Position numbers and translations under genes: made by a program
Shown: positions 31,720 to 39,326 of the stretch, piece by piece
How positions within the stretch are numbered: the first letter of the stretch is position 1
How the letters are laid out: every line of letters begins with the position of its first letter
From: Paenibacillus glycanilyticus
GTDB taxonomy: Bacteria; Bacillota; Bacilli; Paenibacillales; Paenibacillaceae
DNA: 64,000 bases
NCBI RefSeq assembly: GCF_030161375.1
Contig: NZ_BSSQ01000016.1
Coordinates: 189,085 to 253,084 of the forward strand
Direction of reading: 5' to 3'
The notes under the pieces: model-generated
Seen by the model: the letters and a program-made list of their open reading frames with translations, nothing else
Told to the model about the DNA's origin: nothing
Database searches by the model: none

Positions 31720-33555
31720 TTGAATCATAAAAAAAGATTAAGCAAGCTGGCCGTTATTTTATTATGCGCGGCGGCCTTGACGGCATGCAATAACAATAAC
31801 AATACGAATACGAATGCAACGAGCAATGGCGCGGAATCGTCTAATAGCGGACAGGCGGCCGTTCAAACGGCAAGCTTTGAATTGGACGATGATGTGAAGT
31901 ACGACGAAGATGATGCGTATACGGACTGGAGCGCATCGGATGTGACGAACATCGCCTTGAACGGTACCGGCGCAACGATTGACGGCTCCGGGGCGGAAGT
32001 GAAAGATGGCGTCATTACGATTACGGCTGCCGGAACTTATGTAGCCAGCGGCAAGCTCAATGAAGGCCGAATTGTCGTTAACGTAGCGGACAAAGGCGTG
32101 GTGCGCCTCGTCCTGAACGGAGCGGAGCTTCATTACAGCACAAGCTCGCCGATTTATGTGGAAGAAGCGGGCAAGTTGATCTTGTCCTTGCCGGAAGGGA
32201 CCAGCAATGTGGTATCGGACGGAACCGATTATGAATTCCCGGATGCGGATACTGACGAGCCGAATGCGGCGATATTCAGCAAGGACGACATGACGATTAA
32301 CGGTACGGGCAAGCTGACTGTAGAAGCTAATTACAACAACGGGATTGCGAGCAAAGATAAACTGAAGATTACCGGCGGTACGTTCGACATTCAAGCAGCC
32401 GACGACGCCGTAATGGGGCGTGATCTGGTTGCGGTGAAGGACGGTTCCTTCACGCTGAACGCTGCCGGACACGGGATCAAAACAACAAACGATACGGAAG
32501 GCGAAGAAGGGCTGGTCGTGCTGCAAGGCGGCACTTACAACATCGAGGCAGGCGAGGATGCGCTGCACAGCAAGGGAGGCTTGTCCATCTCGGGCGGCGA
32601 CTTCAACATCTCCGCAGGGGATGACGGCATTCATGCCGAGACTGCCCTCTTAATCACGGACGGCACGATCGACATTGCGAAAAGCTATGAAGGCATCGAA
32701 GCAAGCGATATTACCATAGCGGGCGGTGATATTAAGCTTGCGTCAAGCGATGACGGGGTTAATGCCGCAACGGGTGCGGACAGTTCCGGCGGAGAAGGAG
32801 CAGCCCCTGGCGGAGGCGGTGGCGGATCGGCAAGCGGCGCTTCGGAAGGCTTGCTCACCATCAGCGGCGGCAGCCTGTACGTGAACGCAACGGGCGATGG
32901 TCTTGACGCGAACGGTTCCATCATTATGACGGGCGGTACGGTAATGGTGGACGGTCCTACCGAGAACAACAACGGCGCGCTCGATTATGACGGTACCTTT
33001 ACTATGTCTGGCGGCACGCTTGTGGCCGCAGGCAGCTCCGGCATGGTGCAGGCCGCATCGGACAGCTCGACGCAAGCGGGCGTTCTGATGATGTTCCCTC
33101 AAACGCAGGAGGCAGGGACGCTTGTTCACTTGGAAGATGAATCTGGCAAAACGTTAGCGACATTCGCTCCTTCCAAAGCTTATCAGGCGGTCTACATCAG
33201 CACGCCGGAGATGGCCAAGGATACTTCGTACACATTGTACTCTGGCGGCAAGTCGACAGGCATGGCGGTTAATGGTCTATACGCAGACGGTGATTACAGC
33301 GGCGGAACCAAAGTTGTCTCCTTCACCGCTTCCTCCCTCATTACTTGGGTGAATGAATCAGGGGTTACGGAGGCTCAAAGCGGATTTGGCGGCGGTATGG
33401 GCGGCGGTCGCGGAGGCCATGGCGGCATGGGCGGCGGTGGCGGCCGAGGCATGGGCGACGGACAAATGCCCGACGGGGCAGCGCCGCCTGACGGCGAACC
33501 TCCAGACGGAGCTGCTCCGCCGGATGCTCCCGCCGATTCAACAACAACGCAATAA
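31720..33555 (+). CDS. Cthe_2159-like carbohydrate-binding lipoprotein with Gly/Pro-rich tail
   Basis: 611 aa. The lipoprotein signal MNHKKRLSKLAVILLCAAALTAC has lipobox LTAC and is followed by an Asn/Thr-rich linker. Residues about 50-520 form a parallel beta-helix-like repeat region (IAGGDIKLASSDDGVNAA, ISGGSLYVNATGDGLDANG and similar turns with xSGGxxxxxxxDDGxxA). This fits the Cthe_2159 family, whose founder binds polygalacturonate-type polymers. The last ~65 residues are Gly, Met, Asp and Pro rich (GRGMGDGQMPDG). The start is TTG 31720 behind GAGAGGAAGAG. It is the third gene of the VTC operon, and its tail matches the outer segment of the divergent kinase. The ligand is unknown. Confidence 0.85.
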   Translation: MNHKKRLSKLAVILLCAAALTACNNNNNTNTNATSNGAESSNSGQAAVQTASFELDDDVKYDEDDAYTDWSASDVTNIALNGTGATIDGSGAEVKDGVITITAAGTYVASGKLNEGRIVVNVADKGVVRLVLNGAELHYSTSSPIYVEEAGKLILSLPEGTSNVVSDGTDYEFPDADTDEPNAAIFSKDDMTINGTGKLTVEANYNNGIASKDKLKITGGTFDIQAADDAVMGRDLVAVKDGSFTLNAAGHGIKTTNDTEGEEGLVVLQGGTYNIEAGEDALHSKGGLSISGGDFNISAGDDGIHAETALLITDGTIDIAKSYEGIEASDITIAGGDIKLASSDDGVNAATGADSSGGEGAAPGGGGGGSASGASEGLLTISGGSLYVNATGDGLDANGSIIMTGGTVMVDGPTENNNGALDYDGTFTMSGGTLVAAGSSGMVQAASDSSTQAGVLMMFPQTQEAGTLVHLEDESGKTLATFAPSKAYQAVYISTPEMAKDTSYTLYSGGKSTGMAVNGLYADGDYSGGTKVVSFTASSLITWVNESGVTEAQSGFGGGMGGGRGGHGGMGGGGGRGMGDGQMPDGAAPPDGEPPDGAAPPDAPADSTTTQ

Positions 33556-33564
33556 CGATTATTA

Positions 33565-33615
33565 GGGCTGTCCCATAACGCCATCCGCATGACGGACGGC
33601 GATGGGGCAGCCTTT
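33565..33615 (+). terminator. Rho-independent terminator
   Basis: GGGCTGTCCCAT and ATGGGGCAGCC pair, with an inner CCATCCG/CGGACGG stem, followed by TTTGCCATTTTG. It closes the VTC operon. Confidence 0.75.
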
Positions 33616-33700
33616 GCCATTTTGCGAAAGAGGCTTCATCGCGCTTGCCGTTTCAGCATATATTTAACCGATTGTATGACGGTTCGGATGGGGTGTAAAT

Positions 33701-34939
33701 ATGCAAGAAAGACAAACCTTTTATTTGCTGGCTCCTTGCTTTACGGATGCTCTGCTGACGAAAGACGTGGGCCTGATTCCGTATCTGATGCAGAAATATA
33801 GAGGGTACAAGGCGGTTTACGTGACCTACCGGCCAAGTCGCGAGGATGCTCTATGGCCTTCCATGGCCGCATTTGATGAAGATGTAGAGATCGAATATAT
33901 GGAGCCTTCCTTCGACTATCATCCAGACCGTGCCCTAGAAACGGTTTTTGGGACAAATTTCTACGATTGTCGGGAAGATGTGAGGCGATATATAGAGGGA
34001 AATGCGACAAAAATCGACGTTTTATACCTGTTTGGTTTTTATGCGTTTTACTACGATGCCGCCGTGAGGTACAAAGAGCTTAATCCGGCAGGCAGAATCT
34101 ATCTGAAGCTGGATGCCAACATCGTCTGGGTGAACAAACAGCCGCTAACCGAGGCGTTCCGGCTTTTCTTAAAGAGCTGCGATGTGATTACAAGCGAGAC
34201 GCTGGTGCCTCATCTAACGGACAAATGGGCTGTCCCGGTCCACCATATCCCTAACGGTTATTATTTTTTTGGCGCTCCGCCGGAGCTGCCGGTGGCCTTT
34301 GCGGAGAAGGAAGATTATATTCTGACGGTTGGCCGGCTAGGCATTCCCGAGAAAGATACGCATGTGCTGCTGGATGCTTTTCGAATCGCGGAGCCATATA
34401 TCCCGCAAAGCTGGAAGCTTGTCCTAGTGGGCAAGGTAGACGAAAGCTTTCAAATGTATTTGGATCAGTACATGGCTATTTATCCGTGGCTTGCAGAGCG
34501 GATGATTATGCCGGGTTTCGTGCGGGATAAAGACGTGCTTAGCGACTGGTACCGGAAATCGAAAATATTTGCCTTGCCGTCAAACGTGGAGGCTTACGCG
34601 CATGTGTTGGCGGAAGCGAAGGTGCATGGCTGTTATTTAATTGCCTCCGACATTGAATGCTGCCGGGACGCGGCCACGATCCAGGAGAGCAGGCTGCACC
34701 GGCTGGATGATTTCAATAAGCAGGTCAATCAGCATTTGGCGTACGGCTCCTTGCATGCGGTTGGCGACAGCATCCAACTGGCACAACGGCTGATGGAGCT
34801 TTGCCATGCGAAGGACCGGCTCGAGGAGGTTTGCGTCAGCACGCAACGGGATGCCGCGGAGCATTTCGACTGGATCAAGTTATGCGAGCGTCTGGATATG
34901 CTGCTGCATAATAGCTATACAGAACGGATGGCATATTGA
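33701..34939 (+). CDS. Glycosyltransferase (GT4-type)
   Basis: 412 aa, no membrane segment. The C-terminal GT-B half is recognisable: ILTVGRLGIPEKDTHVLLDAFRIAEP, KLVLVGKVDESF, MPGFVRDKDVLSDWYRKSKIFALPSNVEAYAHVLAEAKVHGCYLIASD, with an E-A-x7-E nucleotide-sugar motif variant (VEAYAHVLAEA). The N-terminal half (about 1-190) binds acceptor and is more divergent. The sugar donor and acceptor are unknown. GGGGTG lies five bases before ATG 33701. It is a single gene after the VTC operon terminator and before the GntR gene, so a direct link to either is not evident. Confidence 0.83.
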   Translation: MQERQTFYLLAPCFTDALLTKDVGLIPYLMQKYRGYKAVYVTYRPSREDALWPSMAAFDEDVEIEYMEPSFDYHPDRALETVFGTNFYDCREDVRRYIEGNATKIDVLYLFGFYAFYYDAAVRYKELNPAGRIYLKLDANIVWVNKQPLTEAFRLFLKSCDVITSETLVPHLTDKWAVPVHHIPNGYYFFGAPPELPVAFAEKEDYILTVGRLGIPEKDTHVLLDAFRIAEPYIPQSWKLVLVGKVDESFQMYLDQYMAIYPWLAERMIMPGFVRDKDVLSDWYRKSKIFALPSNVEAYAHVLAEAKVHGCYLIASDIECCRDAATIQESRLHRLDDFNKQVNQHLAYGSLHAVGDSIQLAQRLMELCHAKDRLEEVCVSTQRDAAEHFDWIKLCERLDMLLHNSYTERMAY

Positions 34940-35003
34940 TTTTACGCGCTTAATTTGGGATAACTAGGAGAGGAGCTTGATCAGAGACAGGGAGACATAG
35001 CCA

Positions 35004-35648
35004 ATGTTTAATACATTTGAACCGTCCGACTCTCCGTTTGGGGAGTCTTTGCCACAACAAATTTATAGATACATTCTGAAGAAAATCATTGCAAGAGAAT
35101 TGAATGCGGGCGATAAAATCGTCGAAGAGGAAATCGCCAAGGAATTGAACACAAGCCGGGCGCCCGTTCGCGAAGCTTTATATTTGCTGCAGGTGGAGGG
35201 CATCGTAGAGCGTCTTCCGAGACGCGGAACGATTGTGAAGCCTTTTACCCAAACCGAGATTGAGGATTACAACTCCATGATGGCGGAGCTTCTTCGGGTT
35301 GCCGTGATGTACGGGCAGCAGCGATGGACGCCGGAATACATGCAATCGCTGAAGCAATATGCCGCGGATGCGGATGCCGCTTGCGAGCAAGGCAACGTGC
35401 GGGAATATGAGATGAAGGCGGAGCGCGTCCTGCGGCATGTTGTAGTGGTGGCAAGCAACGCGGCTCTTGCGAAATTTTACGAGAAAGCTACGCTAATTCT
35501 GAACATCTTTGTTGAAGTACGATGGACCGAAGCGAAAATGAAGGAGTTCCATCCGCCGTTCAAGCAGTTTGTATCGGCTATTCTTGCTGGGGAATTCGAA
35601 CAAGCGCAATCGGCCATTTATGCGTTCATGACGGCAGGCATTCGCTAA
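35004..35648 (+). CDS. GntR family transcriptional regulator (FadR/FCD subfamily)
   Basis: 214 aa. The winged helix reads LPQQIYRYILKKIIARELNAGDKIVEEEIAKELNTSRAPVREALYLLQVEGIVERLPRRGTIV, a typical GntR DNA-binding domain. The all-helical C-terminal domain (about 85-214) fits FCD, which binds a metal and a carboxylate ligand, though the His residues are not obvious (RHVVVVASN, RWTEAKMKEFHPPF). GGGAG lies upstream of ATG 35004. A perfect 17-bp palindrome lies just after its stop and before the SDR operon, so it is likely the repressor of the oxidoreductase genes downstream. Confidence 0.87.
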   Translation: MFNTFEPSDSPFGESLPQQIYRYILKKIIARELNAGDKIVEEEIAKELNTSRAPVREALYLLQVEGIVERLPRRGTIVKPFTQTEIEDYNSMMAELLRVAVMYGQQRWTPEYMQSLKQYAADADAACEQGNVREYEMKAERVLRHVVVVASNAALAKFYEKATLILNIFVEVRWTEAKMKEFHPPFKQFVSAILAGEFEQAQSAIYAFMTAGIR

Positions 35649-35691
35649 AAAAAAGGGAATTGGAGTTAATGGAAGAGCTTTTTAGGATAAA

Positions 35692-35708
35692 TTGTCGACA
35701 ATCGACAA
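35692..35708 (+). promoter_or_regulatory. Probable GntR operator
   Basis: TTGTCGA-CAA-TCGACAA is a perfect palindrome, 14 bp upstream of TATAAA (35722-35727) and about 84 bp before the first SDR gene. FCD-type GntR sites commonly carry TxGT...ACxA halves like this. Confidence 0.7.
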
Positions 35709-35791
35709 AGTGATCTGTTAATATAAAAAGGTAAGCAGATCGCTTACGCTCATGAACTAATTAAACCATTTCATATAGGAGCTGATTGTTG

Positions 35792-36580
35792 ATGCAAAAG
35801 TTTGATTTCACGGATAAAGTGGCGATTGTGACGGGTGCAGGCGGAGGAATTGGCCGCGCGGCATCGCTGGCTCTTGCCGGCAACGGCGCAAAGGTCGTTG
35901 TGGTTGACCTGTCGGAAGAAGCAGGGAACGAGACGGTTAAGCAAGTTCAAGCCAGCGGCGGAGAAGCCGTATTTATAAAAGCAGACGTAACGAAGGAAGA
36001 AGACATTCAAGGTTATGTCGCTCAAACGGTCGAGACATTCGGGAAGATCGATATTTTCCTTAACAACGCAGGTTGGGAAGGCAAAATCGTTCCGCTCGTC
36101 GACTATCCGACAGACATATTTGACCGCCTGATGGCGATTAACGTACGCGGCGTATTCCTAGGCCTGAAGCATGTGCTTCCGCACATGATGGCCCGCAAGA
36201 GCGGCGCGATCGTCAATACCGCATCCGGAGCAGGGCTTCTGGGCACGCCGAACATGGTGGCTTACGGCGCGAGCAAACACGCGGTGCTTGGCATGACCAA
36301 AACCGCCGGCGTTGAAGCGGCTCCGCATGGCGTCCGCGTTAACGCGGTATGCCCGGGCGTGGTGAACACGCAAATGATGCGCTCGATCGAAAGCGGCTTT
36401 GGCCAAGGCAATCAGGAGGCGGCGGAAGCGGCAAGACAACAAATGGCGAATACAACGCCGGATGGCCGTTATGCCGAAGCGGAAGAAATCGCGAACCTGA
36501 TGATGTATCTCGTATCCGACCTGTCTACGCATATCGTTGGACAAGAATTCGTGATCGACGGCGGATCGATTTTGACCTAA
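35792..36580 (+). CDS. SDR family oxidoreductase
   Basis: 262 aa. The classical short-chain dehydrogenase motifs are all visible: VTGAGGGIGRA (cofactor loop, residues about 13-23), NNAG near residue 90, the catalytic Ser in NTASGAGL and Y-G-A-S-K (MVAYGASKHAV). The Asp after beta-2 (VVVVDLSEE) favours NAD. It likely oxidises a hydroxyl to a ketone in the cytosol. TAGGAG lies 10 bases before ATG 35792; TTG codons at 35786 and 35789 are alternatives. It is first in a three-gene unit with another SDR and a 3-hydroxyacyl-CoA dehydrogenase, likely repressed by the GntR upstream. Confidence 0.9.
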   Translation: MQKFDFTDKVAIVTGAGGGIGRAASLALAGNGAKVVVVDLSEEAGNETVKQVQASGGEAVFIKADVTKEEDIQGYVAQTVETFGKIDIFLNNAGWEGKIVPLVDYPTDIFDRLMAINVRGVFLGLKHVLPHMMARKSGAIVNTASGAGLLGTPNMVAYGASKHAVLGMTKTAGVEAAPHGVRVNAVCPGVVNTQMMRSIESGFGQGNQEAAEAARQQMANTTPDGRYAEAEEIANLMMYLVSDLSTHIVGQEFVIDGGSILT

Positions 36581-36627
36581 TCGCTGATTATTCGAACATA
36601 CATTTCACAACAAAGGGGATCATAATC

Positions 36628-37383
36628 ATGGCAGAACTCACAGGCAAAGTCATTATTATTACAGGCGGCGCAAGCGGAATCGGCAAGCAGACCGCCCTGC
36701 AGTTATCAGCCAAAGGCGCATCGCTTGTTATTGCGGACTACAATCTGGACGGCGCGCAAGCCGTTGCATCGGAACTCGAAGCAGCAGGCGGCAAGGCGGC
36801 GGCTTATAAAGTTGACGTATCGAAAGGCGACGAAGTGAAAGCTCTAGTTGATTTCGCGGTCGAAACCTTCGGCACCCTGAACGGCATTTTCAACAATGCG
36901 GGGATTGGCCTCGTGAAGCCGTTCCTTGAGATGGATCCGGAATCGTACCACCGCGTCATCGACGTTGACCAGCACAGCGTCTACTACGGCATGTATTATG
37001 GCGCGAAAAAAATGGTCGAGCTTGGCGCGCAAGGCACCATTGTCAACACCGCGTCCATCTACGGCACGGCTGCCGCTCTTGGCAGCTTCAACTATAACGC
37101 GGCTAAAGCCGCCGTTGTCATGATGTCCAAATCGGGCGCTCTCGAGCTCGCCGAATATGGCATCCGCGTTGTGGGCGTTGCGCCTGGTTTTATTAACACG
37201 CCAATTCTTGGCGACGACGAAGCCATGAAATCGGCGCTTGGTTCTCTGCATATGCGCGGACAGCTTATTCAACCGGAGAAAGTCGCTAGCGTCGTGACGT
37301 TCCTGTTCACGGAAGGCGCAAGCGCGATTAACGGCCAAACCATTCCGGTGGATGACGGCTTCCTTAGCTTCAAGACGAAATAA
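36628..37383 (+). CDS. SDR family oxidoreductase
   Basis: 251 aa. Motifs: ITGGASGIGKQ (cofactor loop), NNAGIG, catalytic Ser in NTASIYG and Y-N-A-A-K (SFNYNAAKAAV); the VIADYNLD acidic residue again suggests NAD. ATG 36628 has AAAGGGG nine bases upstream; the frame is open much further back through the previous gene but that part is a shadow. It lies 47 bp after the first SDR, 61 bp before the dehydrogenase gene. The two SDRs share only moderate similarity, so they probably act on successive intermediates or on different stereoisomers of one substrate. The substrate cannot be named. Confidence 0.9.
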   Translation: MAELTGKVIIITGGASGIGKQTALQLSAKGASLVIADYNLDGAQAVASELEAAGGKAAAYKVDVSKGDEVKALVDFAVETFGTLNGIFNNAGIGLVKPFLEMDPESYHRVIDVDQHSVYYGMYYGAKKMVELGAQGTIVNTASIYGTAAALGSFNYNAAKAAVVMMSKSGALELAEYGIRVVGVAPGFINTPILGDDEAMKSALGSLHMRGQLIQPEKVASVVTFLFTEGASAINGQTIPVDDGFLSFKTK

Positions 37384-37391
37384 TGCTCTTA

Positions 37392-37425
37392 AGGTCGCTG
37401 CTCTTCAAGGGTAGCGGCCTATTTC
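37392..37425 (+). other. Intercistronic hairpin
   Basis: AGGTCGCTGCTC and GGGTAGCGGCCT form a 12-bp stem in RNA if G-U pairs are counted, with loop TTCAA and a weak ATTTC tail. It could be a partial terminator lowering expression of the next gene. Confidence 0.5.
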
Positions 37426-37444
37426 ATACGAAGGAGTGTGCAAG

Positions 37445-38341
37445 ATGAACTACAAACATATTACGGTTGCGGGCAGCGGAGTATTGGGTAGTCAGATTGC
37501 GTTTCAGACAGCGTACAAAGGATTTGATGTGACGGTCTACGATATTAATGATCAAGCGCTGGCGAAAGCGAAGGAGAGAATGGCCGAGCTGAAGTCGCAT
37601 TATGTGGCGGATTTGAATGCCTCGGAGGAGCAGCTTGCCGCCGCTTATAGCCGAATTGCCTACAATAGCGATCTTGCGGCCGCGGTATCGAACTCGGATC
37701 TTGTCATCGAAGCGATTCCGGAAGTGGTTCAGATTAAGACGGACTTCTATAAAAAGCTGGGCGAGGTTGCTCCTAAGAACACCATCTTCGCCACAAACTC
37801 CTCTACATTGCTGCCAAGCCAGTTCGCGGAAGCAACGGGACGCCCAGGCCAGTTTCTTGCGCTGCATTTCGCCAACGAAATCTGGAGGAACAATACCGCG
37901 GAAGTTATGAAGCATCCGGGCACGGATAACGGGGTGTTCGAGGATGTGGTCGCTTTTGCCAAAGCGATTGGCATGGTAGCCTTGCCGCTGCAGAAGGAGC
38001 AGCCGGGGTATATTTTGAATTCTTTGCTAGTTCCTCTGCTCGAAGCGGCGCAGCAACTGCTCGTGCGGGAGATTGCCGATGCGGAAACGATCGATAAAAC
38101 CTGGATGGTAGCAACCGGAGCACCGCTTGGTCCATTTGCGATTCTTGACGTCGTTGGCATCAATACAGCGTACAACATCGGACTGGCTAAAGCGAAAGCA
38201 ACGGGAGATGCCGAATTCCAGAACATCGCGGATCTGCTGAAATCCGAATATATCGATAAAGGGAAGCTTGGCCGGGCAACCGGCGAAGGGTTCTACAAAT
38301 ACCCTAATCCGAATTTTCTAAAGCCGGATTTCAAGAGTTAA
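37445..38341 (+). CDS. 3-hydroxyacyl-CoA dehydrogenase family protein
   Basis: 298 aa. The NAD domain starts with VAGSGVLGSQIAFQTAYKGFDVTVYDIN (G-x-G-x-x-G and acidic end of beta-2). The catalytic region is NSSTLLPSQFAEATGRPGQFLALHFANEIWRNNTAEVM, where the HFxNP motif is changed to HFANE, and the expected Asn lies in GYILNSLLVPLL. The C-terminal helical domain has TGAPLGPFAILDVVGINTAYNI. Related enzymes oxidise 3-hydroxyacyl-CoA, L-carnitine or L-gulonate; the altered motif leaves the substrate open. The start ATG 37445 has AAGGAG eight bases upstream. It belongs to the GntR-linked operon and is followed by a terminator. Confidence 0.87.
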   Translation: MNYKHITVAGSGVLGSQIAFQTAYKGFDVTVYDINDQALAKAKERMAELKSHYVADLNASEEQLAAAYSRIAYNSDLAAAVSNSDLVIEAIPEVVQIKTDFYKKLGEVAPKNTIFATNSSTLLPSQFAEATGRPGQFLALHFANEIWRNNTAEVMKHPGTDNGVFEDVVAFAKAIGMVALPLQKEQPGYILNSLLVPLLEAAQQLLVREIADAETIDKTWMVATGAPLGPFAILDVVGINTAYNIGLAKAKATGDAEFQNIADLLKSEYIDKGKLGRATGEGFYKYPNPNFLKPDFKS

Positions 38342-38358
38342 CAATCTATTGTCCGGAG

Positions 38359-38399
38359 AAGGAGATGCACCATGGAGACATGGGGGCATCTCCTTTTTT
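38359..38399 (+). terminator. Rho-independent terminator
   Basis: AAGGAGATGC pairs with GCATCTCCTT, with an inner CCATG/CATGG, followed by T6. It ends the oxidoreductase operon before the AraC gene. Confidence 0.9.
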
Positions 38400-38445
38400 A
38401 TTCCATCCTGCTACAATAGAAGACAGTGCGGTAGAGGGGGCAGTT

Positions 38446-39231
38446 ATGAAGACGATCGAGGTTTTTTGGAGTGACTATTCCAAACATGACGTTCCGTTTC
38501 ATCATCATTCCGGAAATGGATTAGACAGCTATATTATCAGGTTTCAGGTGGAGGGTACCTGTCTGGCGTTTGTGGATGGAAGCATGCGGGACATCGGTCC
38601 GGGCGATCTGCTCCTGTTTCAGCCCGGCGATAAATACGATTTGAGAATCGGATTTGGCGAAGAGCCAAACCTCTCTCTTGATTACTACATCATTAGCGAC
38701 GGTCCCGGCATGAAAGAGTGGTGGGAGGAGAAGAAACGCCCGCCTCTGACGAGAATCGCATCGGACAAAAGACTGAAGGAGATTTGGCATCAGATTGTGC
38801 TCGAGAAAAGAAGGCTCGACGGCGGCAATCCCGCTCTGCTCACTTCGCTTGTCTGGTCGCTGCTTATGCTGATCGACCGCGCAATCGAAGAAGTGCCGGA
38901 GAATCAATCGCAGCTTGCTTATCATGCTTTGCTAATGAGGACATATATCGAGGAACATGTGACGGAGCCGTTGACGCTGCAGCAGGTGGCTCAACATACG
39001 GGGCTTAGCGTTTCGCGCGCGGTGCATCTGTTCAAGGCGCATTTTGGCGTGTCCATTATCGGTTACGCCCAGCAGCTGCGCCTCGGCCGAGCCATTAATC
39101 TGCTGAACCATAGCGCCTTGTCGCTTGAGCAGATTGCGGCAGAGACCGGGCTTGGCAGCTATGCTTATTTTCACCGGCTGTTCCGGGAGCGGTATGGCAT
39201 GTCGCCGGGCGCTTACCGAAAGAAGCGATAA
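38446..39231 (+). CDS. AraC family transcriptional regulator
   Basis: 261 aa. An N-terminal cupin-like sensor (about 1-150: VPFHHHSGNGLDSYIIRF and MRDIGPGDLLLFQPGDKYDL) is followed by two helix-turn-helix units at about 165-260 (LTLQQVAQHTGLSVSRAVHLFKAHFGVSIIGYAQQLRLGRAINLL and LSLEQIAAETGLGSYAYFHRLFRERYGMSPGAYR). These regulators bind sugars or related ligands and activate uptake or hydrolase genes; the target here is unknown. The start is ATG 38446, behind GAGGGGG; the frame upstream crosses a terminator. Neighbours are the oxidoreductase operon and the BceB-like permease gene. Confidence 0.9.
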   Translation: MKTIEVFWSDYSKHDVPFHHHSGNGLDSYIIRFQVEGTCLAFVDGSMRDIGPGDLLLFQPGDKYDLRIGFGEEPNLSLDYYIISDGPGMKEWWEEKKRPPLTRIASDKRLKEIWHQIVLEKRRLDGGNPALLTSLVWSLLMLIDRAIEEVPENQSQLAYHALLMRTYIEEHVTEPLTLQQVAQHTGLSVSRAVHLFKAHFGVSIIGYAQQLRLGRAINLLNHSALSLEQIAAETGLGSYAYFHRLFRERYGMSPGAYRKKR

Positions 39232-39326
39232 CCTTTCAATAATGTAAGGAAACGTAAGCTTAATCGATAGCCGTTTATTTCCCGCTTTTGATACGATGGG
39301 GTTAATATGAGCGGGGAGGCTAGCTT

